Positions 15,700-24,393 of a stretch of 32,127 nt of DNA are shown here, in pieces (within the stretch, counting starts at the first letter, position 1; the number at the start of each line of letters is the position of its first letter). A model generated the notes under the pieces. It searched no databases and had not been told where the DNA came from. It saw only the letters and a list, made by a program, of their open reading frames with translations. The DNA is from Bacteroidales bacterium. GTDB taxonomy: Bacteria > Bacteroidota > Bacteroidia > Bacteroidales > GCA-2748055. The stretch spans positions 1 to 32,127 of the forward strand of contig JAGLOO010000041.1 of the NCBI GenBank assembly GCA_023138875.1, written 5' to 3'. Made by a program: the position numbers and the translations under genes.

Positions 15700-17094
15700 T
15701 CATTCATCTGGCAGCCTGAAGGAGTCATTCGTTTCAGCGATCCATTCCTTCAGGTATTCCCTGTGTATATTCAGCACTTCCCTGTATACGGGATCAAGGG
15801 CAAGGTTTGTCATTTCACCCGGGTCAGCCCGCATATCAATCAGTTGTTCTTTCAACTGCCCCCGGTCATAGGCTACATATTTGTAGTCCATGCTGCGCAG
15901 CATTCTTGCTCTTGGGAAGGTATCCACATGATAGCGGTCCACCCAGTTCCCAAAACTCATTTCCGCAACCACGTAATCCCGCCATTCTGCCTGGGGGTTT
16001 CCTTCTACCAGCGGCCGCAGGCTCCTTCCCTGCAAGGCCCCGGGAGCCTCTATTCCCGCATAGTCACAGATGGTTGGCATCAGGTCCAACCCGGCAGAAA
16101 CCAGCCTGGACTCTGTTTCCCCCTTTCGGGGTACCGGTTTGCCTGCTATTATGAAAGGAACCCGGACCGATTCGTCATAGGGCGACAATTTCTGGTTCCA
16201 GCGGTGCCTGCTCACTCCGTCCCCGTGATCGCTGGAGAAAATCAGAATGGTATTCTCTGCATTAGCCGAGGCATTCACCGCGTCAAATACCTTGCCAAGC
16301 AATGAATCCACCTTCTCCACCAGCCGGTAATATCCCCACTGGTAGGCTTTGAATTCCTGTTCGCTCCATTGCATAGACGGGTAAATCCTTTCGCTGTTCT
16401 GCTCCTGCCAAAGCCGCAGGAAATCAGGCTCTTGCTTTGGGATCTCAAAATTTGAAGGCAATCCCGGAAGATGTTCGGGATCGGGAAGGTCAGGTATGGC
16501 TCCTTCAAATTCCGAGAGATCCTCGCCCCGGGCCAACTGGCAGCAGTCGTGCGGATTCACAAAGGAGACCACCAGGAAGAAGGGGTCTTCATGCTCCTCT
16601 TTGAGGAACTCAACAGCCTGCTGGGCATATTCCACATCGAATCCATGGGCACGCGGGTGATCGATCCCCATAAATCCATGTTGGGTGGTATCCGACATGG
16701 GAATGGTCAGGTGCCATTTCCCGATATAGTGGGTCTGGTACCCGGCAGTTCTCATATGGTTCCCCAGTGTTTTAAAGGGCAAAGATTGATCCTTTACAGG
16801 CCTGGTATTGACGAAGATCCCGGACTCATGCGGCATTCTGCCCGTAAACATGGCCGCCCTGGAGGGGACACAGAGCGGGAAGACACAGTAAGCGTTCTCG
16901 AAACGCAGACCGGATGCAGCCAGGCGGTCCAGTGCCGGGGTATATACCTGTTCATTGCCGGCACTGCTCATGGCATCAAAGGCCTGCTGATCGGTCATCA
17001 CATAAATAATATTCGGCGGGGAGGGCTCCTCACTCATGGAACAACCGCCGGATACGATCCACGGGACTAGGAAATAGAATATGATCTTTTTCAT
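15700..17094 (-). CDS. S1-family sulfatase lipoprotein
   Basis: A 464-residue enzyme with a lipoprotein signal (IVSGGC, Cys18). The core holds NIIYVMTDQQ (first metal site), the formylglycine signature CVPSR with Cys75 inside FPLCVPSRAAMFTGR, YIGKWHL and FVNPHDCCQL, and FSSDHGDGVSRHRWNQK with the second metal ligands. The C-terminal subdomain ends with LIDMRADPGEMTNLAL. All essential elements of an S1 sulfatase are visible and the length is normal. It differs from the two iduronate-2-sulfatase-like genes of the cluster and is nearer the TDQQ type seen at 808-2322, so the cluster targets at least two kinds of sulfate position or sugar. It lies 12 bp after the DUF4861 gene. Confidence 0.92.
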   Translation of the reverse strand: MKKIIFYFLVPWIVSGGCSMSEEPSPPNIIYVMTDQQAFDAMSSAGNEQVYTPALDRLAASGLRFENAYCVFPLCVPSRAAMFTGRMPHESGIFVNTRPVKDQSLPFKTLGNHMRTAGYQTHYIGKWHLTIPMSDTTQHGFMGIDHPRAHGFDVEYAQQAVEFLKEEHEDPFFLVVSFVNPHDCCQLARGEDLSEFEGAIPDLPDPEHLPGLPSNFEIPKQEPDFLRLWQEQNSERIYPSMQWSEQEFKAYQWGYYRLVEKVDSLLGKVFDAVNASANAENTILIFSSDHGDGVSRHRWNQKLSPYDESVRVPFIIAGKPVPRKGETESRLVSAGLDLMPTICDYAGIEAPGALQGRSLRPLVEGNPQAEWRDYVVAEMSFGNWVDRYHVDTFPRARMLRSMDYKYVAYDRGQLKEQLIDMRADPGEMTNLALDPVYREVLNIHREYLKEWIAETNDSFRLPDE

Positions 17095-17106
17095 GGGGCT
17101 AGGTTC

Positions 17107-18375
17107 TTATTGTTTTTTATTTTCAATCTTTTCAAAATCGATCACAATGGGATGATTGTACTCCAGTGCAGTTTTCCGTACATAGCTCTCGAAATCCTCC
17201 AGGGTGCTGTAAACAGCTCCTTCGCTCCAGGCTGCAAAAAGCATATACTCATACCGGTTCTCTACATCGGGACTCACTTTAAAGGTATGATTCCCACCTG
17301 CGCTCTTTGTAAACTGATATTCCGGGAGGTAGGTATCTTTGACGACCAGGGCCTTGCCGATAAAGGGAATAAACCAGTCGGCCCGTTCATCGATTTTCTC
17401 AGGATCCTTGATCAGTTCCGGGCCGGAGGATATCAGCACTCCTCCATCCTGGAACAGATCTTCTTCGCCGGGCTTCTTCCTTATCCCGCAGCCCATTTTC
17501 ACTACCGCTTTTTTGGGCTGAAATTGTCTATAGACCACCTGGCAGTTTGAGTAGCTCTGGCCGGCGTACACCGAATAATATTGTTCCAGTGCCAGTTTTT
17601 CTTTTTCAGGAGTAAACCTGGGCAAAGAGATAGAATCCGGATGGTCCGGATGTTCGTACAGACAGATGGCTCCTCCCCCCATGGTCCCGGCAACACTCTG
17701 GATATCTGATCCCCAGTCCGGGTTTATCCCGGACACCCCGTATCCATCCAGATTTTCCATGTAAAGATGTTGGGCAATGAGTTGAGGTTTTCTTTTGGCG
17801 TACACATCCACACAATTGGCAAACCAGATTTTCCAGCCCACATTCTCGGATTCCCAGAAGGGCATCTGGTGGCGGCAGTAGCTCCCCACGTTGGCGTGGG
17901 TGGCATGTTTGTTCCATCCCTGGATGTTCTCGCCTAGGTAGATATAGATCCGCTTCTCCTCATTGGGTTTCAGGTCGGTCTGGAAAAAGAGCTCATCCCA
18001 GATCCCGTCCTTGTCCAGATCCTCCAGCTGGTGAAAGACCGCGTGTCCGTGCACCTCTGCCCGCAACTGGTGCCCCCCGTAAATTCTCAGGATCTTTTCA
18101 TCCGGGCCTTCATAGGAAGGCAGATTGGGATCCACGATGGTGATCCACATCTCGTGAATGTCAGGCAGAGGAAATTCCTGGCGTTTAATGATAACCGGGC
18201 AGTTCTTCCGCTCGATATCCAGTGTATTTTTCAAGGTATAGACCATCCGGCTCACCAGTTCAAATTTAGGCATACTGGGGGTGGGAGTTTCATGAGTGAA
18301 GTACCAGGCTTGGTCCTGTGCAAAGGCTCCGTAGGCCATGAATAGTCCAAGGGTAATACAGGCGATGATCCTCAT
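17107..18375 (-). CDS. Secreted DUF4861-family protein
   Basis: This 422-residue protein has a clear signal peptide (MRIIACITLGLFMAYGAFAQ). It shows the pattern of DUF4861 (PF16153): an N-terminal sandwich, then DLDKDGIWDELFFQTDL at about 119-135 and EEKRIYIYLGE. The second half holds VGSYCRHQMPFWESE, LDGYGVSGINPDWGSD and TMGGGAICLYEH. DUF4861 genes accompany lyases and unsaturated uronyl hydrolases in PULs for pectin- and ulvan-type glycans. The catalytic role is not settled from what I know. A lyase-like or dehydratase-like step on uronate-containing oligosaccharides is a hypothesis only. It is tightly packed (12-bp gaps) between the DUF1961-like gene and a sulfatase, in the same run as GH105 and GH88. 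Confidence 0.8.
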   Translation of the reverse strand: MRIIACITLGLFMAYGAFAQDQAWYFTHETPTPSMPKFELVSRMVYTLKNTLDIERKNCPVIIKRQEFPLPDIHEMWITIVDPNLPSYEGPDEKILRIYGGHQLRAEVHGHAVFHQLEDLDKDGIWDELFFQTDLKPNEEKRIYIYLGENIQGWNKHATHANVGSYCRHQMPFWESENVGWKIWFANCVDVYAKRKPQLIAQHLYMENLDGYGVSGINPDWGSDIQSVAGTMGGGAICLYEHPDHPDSISLPRFTPEKEKLALEQYYSVYAGQSYSNCQVVYRQFQPKKAVVKMGCGIRKKPGEEDLFQDGGVLISSGPELIKDPEKIDERADWFIPFIGKALVVKDTYLPEYQFTKSAGGNHTFKVSPDVENRYEYMLFAAWSEGAVYSTLEDFESYVRKTALEYNHPIVIDFEKIENKKQ

Positions 18376-18387
18376 ATGTTTATAGCA

Positions 18388-19095
18388 TTAGTCTTTTGAA
18401 TAGATCTTCAGATTCTTAATCAGGCAGGATGCCTTTTCCCGGGCTGTCCCCCGGATACGCAGGATCACCTTGCCCCCCTGGATTGGCGTTGGATCCTCCA
18501 CCTTCCAAACCATTTTCCCGTCCAGTCTGAACCATAATTTTCCTCCTTCCACGCCGATTTCCACATGATGGTACTTCCCGACTTGCATGAGGTTCTTTGC
18601 AGCTGAGACCAGGGATTCACCACCGGGAAGGGGATATTTCCGGACAAAGGGGCCCGTTTTGTTGTGCGCTGCATTATGGAAGGCAAACATATACATGCTT
18701 ACATTCTCGAATAGATACCTGACATTTCCATCGTAATCCGCTTCCAGGTCCAGGCTCAGGTCATCCCTGTTATGGGCCGCCATCTCCACAATGAGCACGG
18801 TACCTGCAGTTAGGGCCATCACTTCGTAGCTAATGATAGTACGTGATCTGTACGACTCTGGGCTGACCAGCATGTAGCCCAGAGAACCTTCCAATTCATA
18901 CATCGCGGTCTGTCCGTGGTTTGCCTCCATACCTCCTATTCCATAGGCTGCCCATTGTTTAAGGTCCTTGTGAGAGTACTGCTCAAGCGTGTATCCCTTT
19001 TTCAACAGGCCAGGTCCCACAGACTGGGCAGAGATCAGGCCCGGGACATGGAGAACCACAAGCAAAAAAACAATCATGCATTTTACACGCTTCAT
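18388..19095 (-). CDS. Secreted DUF1961 (YesU-like) jelly-roll protein
   Basis: The protein has 235 residues with a signal peptide (cleavage near ISAQ, residue 24). Its beta-sandwich pattern has the DUF1961 marks: FHNAAHNKTGPFVRK (about 139-153), KNLMQVGKYHHVEI, GGKLWFRLDGKMVWKVED (about 185-201) and a closing RIRGTAREKASCLIKNLKIYS. YesU of Bacillus subtilis belongs to the family and sits in a rhamnogalacturonan cluster. Its role is unknown, with sugar binding or an accessory enzymatic step the usual guesses. The ATG at 19095 gives a clean signal peptide. An in-frame TTG two codons upstream is less likely. It is separated from GH2-GH105 by 13 bp and from the DUF4861 gene by 12 bp. Confidence 0.75.
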   Translation of the reverse strand: MKRVKCMIVFLLVVLHVPGLISAQSVGPGLLKKGYTLEQYSHKDLKQWAAYGIGGMEANHGQTAMYELEGSLGYMLVSPESYRSRTIISYEVMALTAGTVLIVEMAAHNRDDLSLDLEADYDGNVRYLFENVSMYMFAFHNAAHNKTGPFVRKYPLPGGESLVSAAKNLMQVGKYHHVEIGVEGGKLWFRLDGKMVWKVEDPTPIQGGKVILRIRGTAREKASCLIKNLKIYSKD

Positions 19096-19108
19096 AAGCA
19101 ATTTCCGT

Positions 19109-22100
19109 TTAAAGCAACTTCACCATTTCACTCCCTGCCAGCAGGAAGGCACCCACACCATACACCTCGGTCATATCTTTATGTATTTCCGCAGGAGCGG
19201 TACCGATTTGCTGAACCCATCCTAATTTTCCTTCAGGTTGAACTGCTTTTATCAGTCCGTTCCAGGCCCTGAGAACCGGAAGCATGTAGGTCTCCCGGTC
19301 AAGAATCCCCTGGTTGATCCCCCATGCGAGGGCATAGCAATAAAAACCGGATCCGCTGGTCTCTCCATGCGGATGACCTTCAGGATGTAGCAGGCTTGCC
19401 CTCCACAGGCCATCGCGTCCCTGCAATGAGACAATCTTGGTTACCATCTCTTTATATAAGTCTATGTATTTCTCCCGGTCGGGATAATCCTCGGGCATAT
19501 AATCAAGTACCCGGGATATACCTGCCAGGACCCATCCGTTCCCGCGGCTCCAGAATACCTTTTCTCCATTCACCTCCCGCCGGCCCGATCCGTCGGCCTT
19601 GATCCTGAATCGGTCATCCCGGTAATAGAGATTTTCCTCGGGATCGTAAAGAAACTCCGTAGCATCCCACCACATTTCGTTCATATAATCAAGGTATCGG
19701 GATTCTCCGGTGCCAATAGCCAGCCGGGCCAGCATGGGAGGAGCCATATACAGCGCATCGCACCACCACCAGTCCATCCGGCCCGGTTTGGAATCGGACA
19801 TCAGGCTGTCCACCCGGGCTTGCAGCTTTATAATCTTATGGGAGCCGGCCTTGAGCTCATTCAGTTCCAGATAAGTTTGCCCGATACATAGATCGTCCGA
19901 ATGACGGAAACGGGGGCCACAGGTCCAGTCAATTGATTCCACGAATCCTTCCAGCGTTCTGACGTACTTCTTGTTCCCGCTGGCCCGGTAATGGGCCAAA
20001 ACGCCTGTATAAAGGACTGCATTGGTCCAGTCCCAGTGCCTGTAGTGTCTGGGGTGTTCCCCGGGTTGAGGCATATGTGCCAGCTGCCATTCACAGACTC
20101 TGGTCATATCGTTCATGACAACCTTCCCGGTCAGCGAGGATTCCAGGGTTGGGATGGCCGCAATTTCCTGAACGCTGGGTTTAGGATTATGGGTAAGTAC
20201 ACAAAATTCCGTTGGAACTGCACCGGATGAAACGCTGGCCACGGAATATCCTCCATTCAATTTCACCCTTATCTGTGCCCTGCCGTTCATTAATTGAATT
20301 TTGCGGGATCCGTTGGAGGTACCAAGATTATCGATCAGTGATCCGTCACCGGTCAGACCAAACCGGACAAACTCCGTGGCATCGAGGCAGAGCACACCCT
20401 GATCGTCAAGTGCCATCACCCTGAGAATGGCAGTATCGCCCTGGCGATCGGTCTCCTCAAAGACAAACCGGGCCGGGGAAGCCCATTCCCGCGTCTGGAA
20501 GTTGACCGTGATCCGGTCTTCCACCTTTTCACCCCCTTTTTCAACAGTCACCCGAAGGAAATTCTCGCCCTCCTTGAATTTTACGATCCATCTCAGGCCT
20601 GCTGCAGGGAAATTCTGGCTGACGCGTGCTCTGATCCCCTGCGATTTCCCGTTCAGGAAGAGCTCGGCAGAAGGACAATTTGAATACACTTTCACCATAT
20701 TCCCTCCTTTCTCCCTACCCCAGCGTGTCGACCAGCTGTGCCCGTAGATATGGACCATGGGCTTGTCGGTCCAGTAAGACTGGAAGACGTAGTAACTCTC
20801 CTTTTTGGTAAAATCACGCTCCAATACCCCTTTCTGATTCACATAAGGTACCGGATTATCCGGTCGGAGTGGCGTGGAGAAATCCTTGAACGGCCAGTAA
20901 GCAGTCCCTGTGAGCCAATCCATTTTTTCCTGTTCTTTCAGGTGCCAATCGATTAGATTCACTGCATAGGATTCGGTCCAGTCACCGTCCCTGGAAACCC
21001 TGGGTTCACCTCCTTTCATCAGAAAATCACCGTCCCGTTCGTCGGCCTGGTCCGAACTGGATATATTTTCAAGTCCCATATCCGGATTCTCCGAGTGTCG
21101 ACCGGCATGATGACTGGCCCCCCATTCTACATGGAGGAAGTGATCCACCTGTTCCATGTTTGTCCGTGACACATCCATGTAATCGGTATACTTTCCGCGG
21201 TACCAGCCAGCCCAGATGGAGGGAGAATAGACATCCACAATGTCCTTGCAGAAATCGCAGCGCCGGATGGCCGTTTTGCGGGAAGGATCAACCTTGTGCG
21301 AGATCTCGTTTAGCTCGCTCATAAAGGCACGGATCTTTTCTTCCTCGAAGGTGTCGAAGTCCCCGGGCCAGTCATTTTCGTTTCCCAGTCCCCAAATAAT
21401 CACCGACGGATGATTGTAATGCTGGGTGATCATATTTTTCAGCATTCGCCGTGCCTGGGATTTATAGGCTTCTCCTCCGAGTCCCCCCCGGCACCAGGGG
21501 ATCTCTTCCCAAACCAGTATGCCCAGCTCGTCACATGCATCGAGAACAATCCTGGATTGCTGGTAATGTCCCAGCCGCAGAAAATTCACGCCCATCTCCT
21601 TCATCATCCGGATCTCCTGCCGGATCATCTCCTCGGTCATGGCCGGTCCCACTCCTGCATGATCCTCATGCCGGTGGGTCCCTTTCAGGAGCAAACGTTC
21701 GCCGTTGAGCTTGAAGGGACCCTGCCTGAGGAAATCAAATTCACGGATACCGAACCGTTCTGTTTTTGATCCGCTCCCGTAAGTCGTGGTATAGCTAAAA
21801 ATGGCTGTGTAGAGCCCCGGCGAATCTGGTGACCAGAGTTCCGGTTGGTCAAGGTTGAATATTACATTCGATGTGGCAGTTCTGGTATGGATCCTTCTCG
21901 TATCGGTGTATACCTCCTCCCCTCCCGACGACAAAATCGTCATGTCAATATAGAGATCCTTTTCCTTTCTCTCGGGGTTGTATAGCCGGATTGCTGCCTG
22001 CACACTGCAGGACTGGTAATCCGGGGAAAGAACCGGGGTGAGGTGAACCTGGCCGATCGAAATACCGGGTACATACACCAGGTTCACATAACGGTACAGT

Positions 22101-22648
22101 CCTCCATACACATTGAAGTCGCTCAGATCGGAAGGTATCATCTCTACGTCTCTCGAGTTGTCCACCCGGATAGAAACCGGGATCCTCCCATCGAATGCCT
22201 TTGCGGCATCAAGGTCCCTGAATGATTCAATGGCATCCGTAAGGTCTATAGTGAACTCATCGTAACCTCCAACGTGCTCCCCCACCAGATGATCGTAAAC
22301 ATATACGCTAGTTTTTTGTCCTGCCCCCTCAAAATGAAGCAGGGTTCTGCCGCGGTTATGGGGATTCTCTACTTCCATTTTCGTTCTGTACCAGCCCGGG
22401 CCTTCATAGTAGGCCACATCCGGATCAACAGCGTCCAGGGCATTGTAGCTGTGGGGGAGGCTAACTTGTTTCCAGACAGGTAGTTCTGCGGGCCTGCCGT
22501 TACGCAGTGCCTCCCACACACTTCCCAGCTCACCCCGGTAAAATTCCCATCCCCTCGTAATTCGCATCGCCTGTTGATCCTGGGCACTGAGCCAGGCAAT
22601 ACACGCAAAAAATAATGCGATTACTGAAAAGAGTCTGAGTCTGTTCAT
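19109..22648 (-). CDS. GH2 glycosidase fused to a GH105 unsaturated uronyl hydrolase
   Basis: This is a 1179-residue two-enzyme protein. After a signal peptide (cleavage near WLSAQ) comes a GH2 sugar-binding domain (WYRTKMEVENP, GGYDEFTIDLTDAI), an immunoglobulin-like domain and the barrel. The barrel has acid/base Glu424 in GLGNEND and nucleophile Glu508 in HVEWG, followed by a C-terminal sandwich (KVYSNCPSAELFLNGKSQG). From about residue 850 a complete GH105 (alpha/alpha)6 module follows: MDWWWCDALYMAPP (Asp964 in the catalytic position), FWSRGNGWVLAG and SGSGFYCYALAWG. GH105 removes 4,5-unsaturated uronic acid from lyase products. GH2 members include beta-glucuronidases and beta-galactosidases. 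The pairing suggests removal of two successive sugars from the non-reducing end. An in-frame GTG at 22717 was rejected because it precedes the signal peptide by 23 residues. Confidence 0.92.
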   Translation of the reverse strand: MNRLRLFSVIALFFACIAWLSAQDQQAMRITRGWEFYRGELGSVWEALRNGRPAELPVWKQVSLPHSYNALDAVDPDVAYYEGPGWYRTKMEVENPHNRGRTLLHFEGAGQKTSVYVYDHLVGEHVGGYDEFTIDLTDAIESFRDLDAAKAFDGRIPVSIRVDNSRDVEMIPSDLSDFNVYGGLYRYVNLVYVPGISIGQVHLTPVLSPDYQSCSVQAAIRLYNPERKEKDLYIDMTILSSGGEEVYTDTRRIHTRTATSNVIFNLDQPELWSPDSPGLYTAIFSYTTTYGSGSKTERFGIREFDFLRQGPFKLNGERLLLKGTHRHEDHAGVGPAMTEEMIRQEIRMMKEMGVNFLRLGHYQQSRIVLDACDELGILVWEEIPWCRGGLGGEAYKSQARRMLKNMITQHYNHPSVIIWGLGNENDWPGDFDTFEEEKIRAFMSELNEISHKVDPSRKTAIRRCDFCKDIVDVYSPSIWAGWYRGKYTDYMDVSRTNMEQVDHFLHVEWGASHHAGRHSENPDMGLENISSSDQADERDGDFLMKGGEPRVSRDGDWTESYAVNLIDWHLKEQEKMDWLTGTAYWPFKDFSTPLRPDNPVPYVNQKGVLERDFTKKESYYVFQSYWTDKPMVHIYGHSWSTRWGREKGGNMVKVYSNCPSAELFLNGKSQGIRARVSQNFPAAGLRWIVKFKEGENFLRVTVEKGGEKVEDRITVNFQTREWASPARFVFEETDRQGDTAILRVMALDDQGVLCLDATEFVRFGLTGDGSLIDNLGTSNGSRKIQLMNGRAQIRVKLNGGYSVASVSSGAVPTEFCVLTHNPKPSVQEIAAIPTLESSLTGKVVMNDMTRVCEWQLAHMPQPGEHPRHYRHWDWTNAVLYTGVLAHYRASGNKKYVRTLEGFVESIDWTCGPRFRHSDDLCIGQTYLELNELKAGSHKIIKLQARVDSLMSDSKPGRMDWWWCDALYMAPPMLARLAIGTGESRYLDYMNEMWWDATEFLYDPEENLYYRDDRFRIKADGSGRREVNGEKVFWSRGNGWVLAGISRVLDYMPEDYPDREKYIDLYKEMVTKIVSLQGRDGLWRASLLHPEGHPHGETSGSGFYCYALAWGINQGILDRETYMLPVLRAWNGLIKAVQPEGKLGWVQQIGTAPAEIHKDMTEVYGVGAFLLAGSEMVKLL

Positions 22649-22678
22649 TTGAAAATCCGGGTGTATAACTGAGGTATT

Positions 22679-22714
22679 AAAAAAGGATCCCATCCCATTT
22701 GACAGGATTCTTTT
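22679..22714 (-). terminator. Possible attenuator between the beta-helix gene and GH2-GH105
   Basis: On the minus strand AAAAGAATCC pairs with GGATCCTTTT with one mismatch around a 14-base loop, and a T-run follows. It lies in the longest gap (97 bp) inside the operon, after the T9SS beta-helix gene. It could lower transcription of the downstream enzyme genes relative to the receptor and surface protein. The stem is weak. Confidence 0.3.
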
Positions 22715-22745
22715 CACTAAGATGTTCTCGATATATGGCTATCCC

Positions 22746-24344
22746 TTATTTAGAGATAATCATGTTGTTTACCTGAACCCTGTATCCATTATCCAGCTTG
22801 TAGAAATACATGCCTCCGGGAATTCCGGCTGCATCGAAGTTCACTTCATGGCTACCTGCAGTCCTGAATTCACTGACCAGGCTTCTTACCATGCGACCTG
22901 TGATATCATATACTTCCAGACTGATATTTGAGGAATTCTCCAGCTCGAAAGCAATGATTGTTGTATTGTTAAACGGATTCGGATAGTTCCTGAGATTGCT
23001 GTTGGTCTTATTAAAAAGCGTCTCAATTCCAACACCAACACCTGTTTCCCATTGGGCTTTCAATTCCGGGAAATAGTTCAGGTTTCCAACTGGATAACCT
23101 CCATCGGCAGAAGTATATGATACCGATTCTGTGGGATAGGAAAGGTCAGCTTCATCCAGGAAATATCCTCCTTCTCCACCAACACACCAGTTCTCCGGGA
23201 ATTCGCCAGCCTCCGGATTCGCATAGAGGGCGTCCACATAAGCCGAGATTGGGCCACATGTAGTTGTCATGGCAAGGGGTTCAGTAAAATAGGCTTCACT
23301 GGCGGCATCACCCAGTGCCGTTTCAATGGTGGGGGTAATGGGCCAGGGAGCTTCCACAGTGTCATATTTGGCCCAGACGTCGATGATTTCCTGGTCCCAA
23401 TAGATGTTATTGTTCCTGATCTCCAGTACCTGGCCGTCAAATACGGTATCGAGGGAAATCACGGCAAAGTGCTTTTCAGGCTGGGTTTGCTCTTTTGTAC
23501 GGCTTTCGGTATGACCACAACTGATCGTGTTTGCAAACAGAGAGTTGGTAACCTTGGCTGTATGTACATATCCCAGTTGAACGCCTCCATGCCAACCTAC
23601 GGTATTCAGTGCGGTTAGGTGGTCTATTTCCAGATATCCCACTTCGGAACCCATGTTCCGGATGATACGGTCACTGGCATTATTCACGGTGGAATTCTGG
23701 ATAATCAGCGTATCGACCCATAGTGCTTCCGGACGCATATCCACGATCCTGCCATTTCCACCGGTCGTTTTGCGGTGTCCGCAATTGCCCACGATCACAT
23801 CCTTCACATATACTTTCATGGAATCAGCCCGTATGACGATACCGGCACCACGGTCACCGTCGAAAATACAACCTTCTATTACATAACGCTGGCCAGGTCC
23901 TTTGGCTTCCACCATCCTGTTGTTATACTGACCATCAGGAGTATACCCGTTAAACGTGATGTTCTGAAGAGTCAGGTCATTGAATGAATTGATATAATCC
24001 CGCTTGTAAGCCCCGTTGGTTCTTTTCCCGGGGATTAATTCGGGCTGAAGGCCGTCGCCCTCGGCCGCCCGGATATGCAGGTGGTAATCGTAGTTCTTTA
24101 TTATCTTGCCCTGGGGGTATTTGTGTCCCCTGGTCAACTCAAAGATTACATTTGGATTGGTCTTTCTGGCTGTAGTGTCTGCCTCAATGGCCTCATAGAG
24201 TACATTGTTGTAAATAGAGTCTGGTTCACCGCTGGTGGGATCCCATCCATCTACTTTTATGATCCTGGTTTCCTGAGCGGAAACCGCGAGCACTGCAATA
24301 AAGGCTACAGCAACAATCATCATTGTTTTGTAAATCTTTCTCAT
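22746..24344 (-). CDS. T9SS-exported parallel beta-helix protein
   Basis: This 532-residue protein has a signal peptide (cleavage near LAVSAQE). It has repeated beta-helix turns (DLTLQNITFNG, RYVIEGCIFDGDRGAGIVI, VKDVIVGNCGH, TLIIQNSTVNN, YLEIDHLTALNTVGWHGG) and a type A T9SS sorting domain over the last 80 residues (NYPNPFNNTTII to NNMIISK). It would be exported across the outer membrane and held at the surface or released. The fold matches polysaccharide lyases such as the PL6/chondroitinase-B group and related glycan-binding proteins, but I cannot see a decisive catalytic set. As the first gene after the receptor it takes the place where SusD normally stands. A surface glycan-binding or initial-cleavage role fits that position but is inference. 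Confidence 0.75.
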   Translation of the reverse strand: MRKIYKTMMIVAVAFIAVLAVSAQETRIIKVDGWDPTSGEPDSIYNNVLYEAIEADTTARKTNPNVIFELTRGHKYPQGKIIKNYDYHLHIRAAEGDGLQPELIPGKRTNGAYKRDYINSFNDLTLQNITFNGYTPDGQYNNRMVEAKGPGQRYVIEGCIFDGDRGAGIVIRADSMKVYVKDVIVGNCGHRKTTGGNGRIVDMRPEALWVDTLIIQNSTVNNASDRIIRNMGSEVGYLEIDHLTALNTVGWHGGVQLGYVHTAKVTNSLFANTISCGHTESRTKEQTQPEKHFAVISLDTVFDGQVLEIRNNNIYWDQEIIDVWAKYDTVEAPWPITPTIETALGDAASEAYFTEPLAMTTTCGPISAYVDALYANPEAGEFPENWCVGGEGGYFLDEADLSYPTESVSYTSADGGYPVGNLNYFPELKAQWETGVGVGIETLFNKTNSNLRNYPNPFNNTTIIAFELENSSNISLEVYDITGRMVRSLVSEFRTAGSHEVNFDAAGIPGGMYFYKLDNGYRVQVNNMIISK

Positions 24345-24393
24345 AATTTAAAATTTAGTGTAAGATGAAATAAAATATTTATTAATAATTAAT

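Noticed and set aside
15688-17070. Two long plus-strand frames (15688-16305 and 16471-17070)
   Set aside because: Both mirror the sulfatase gene on the other strand and show no family resemblance.
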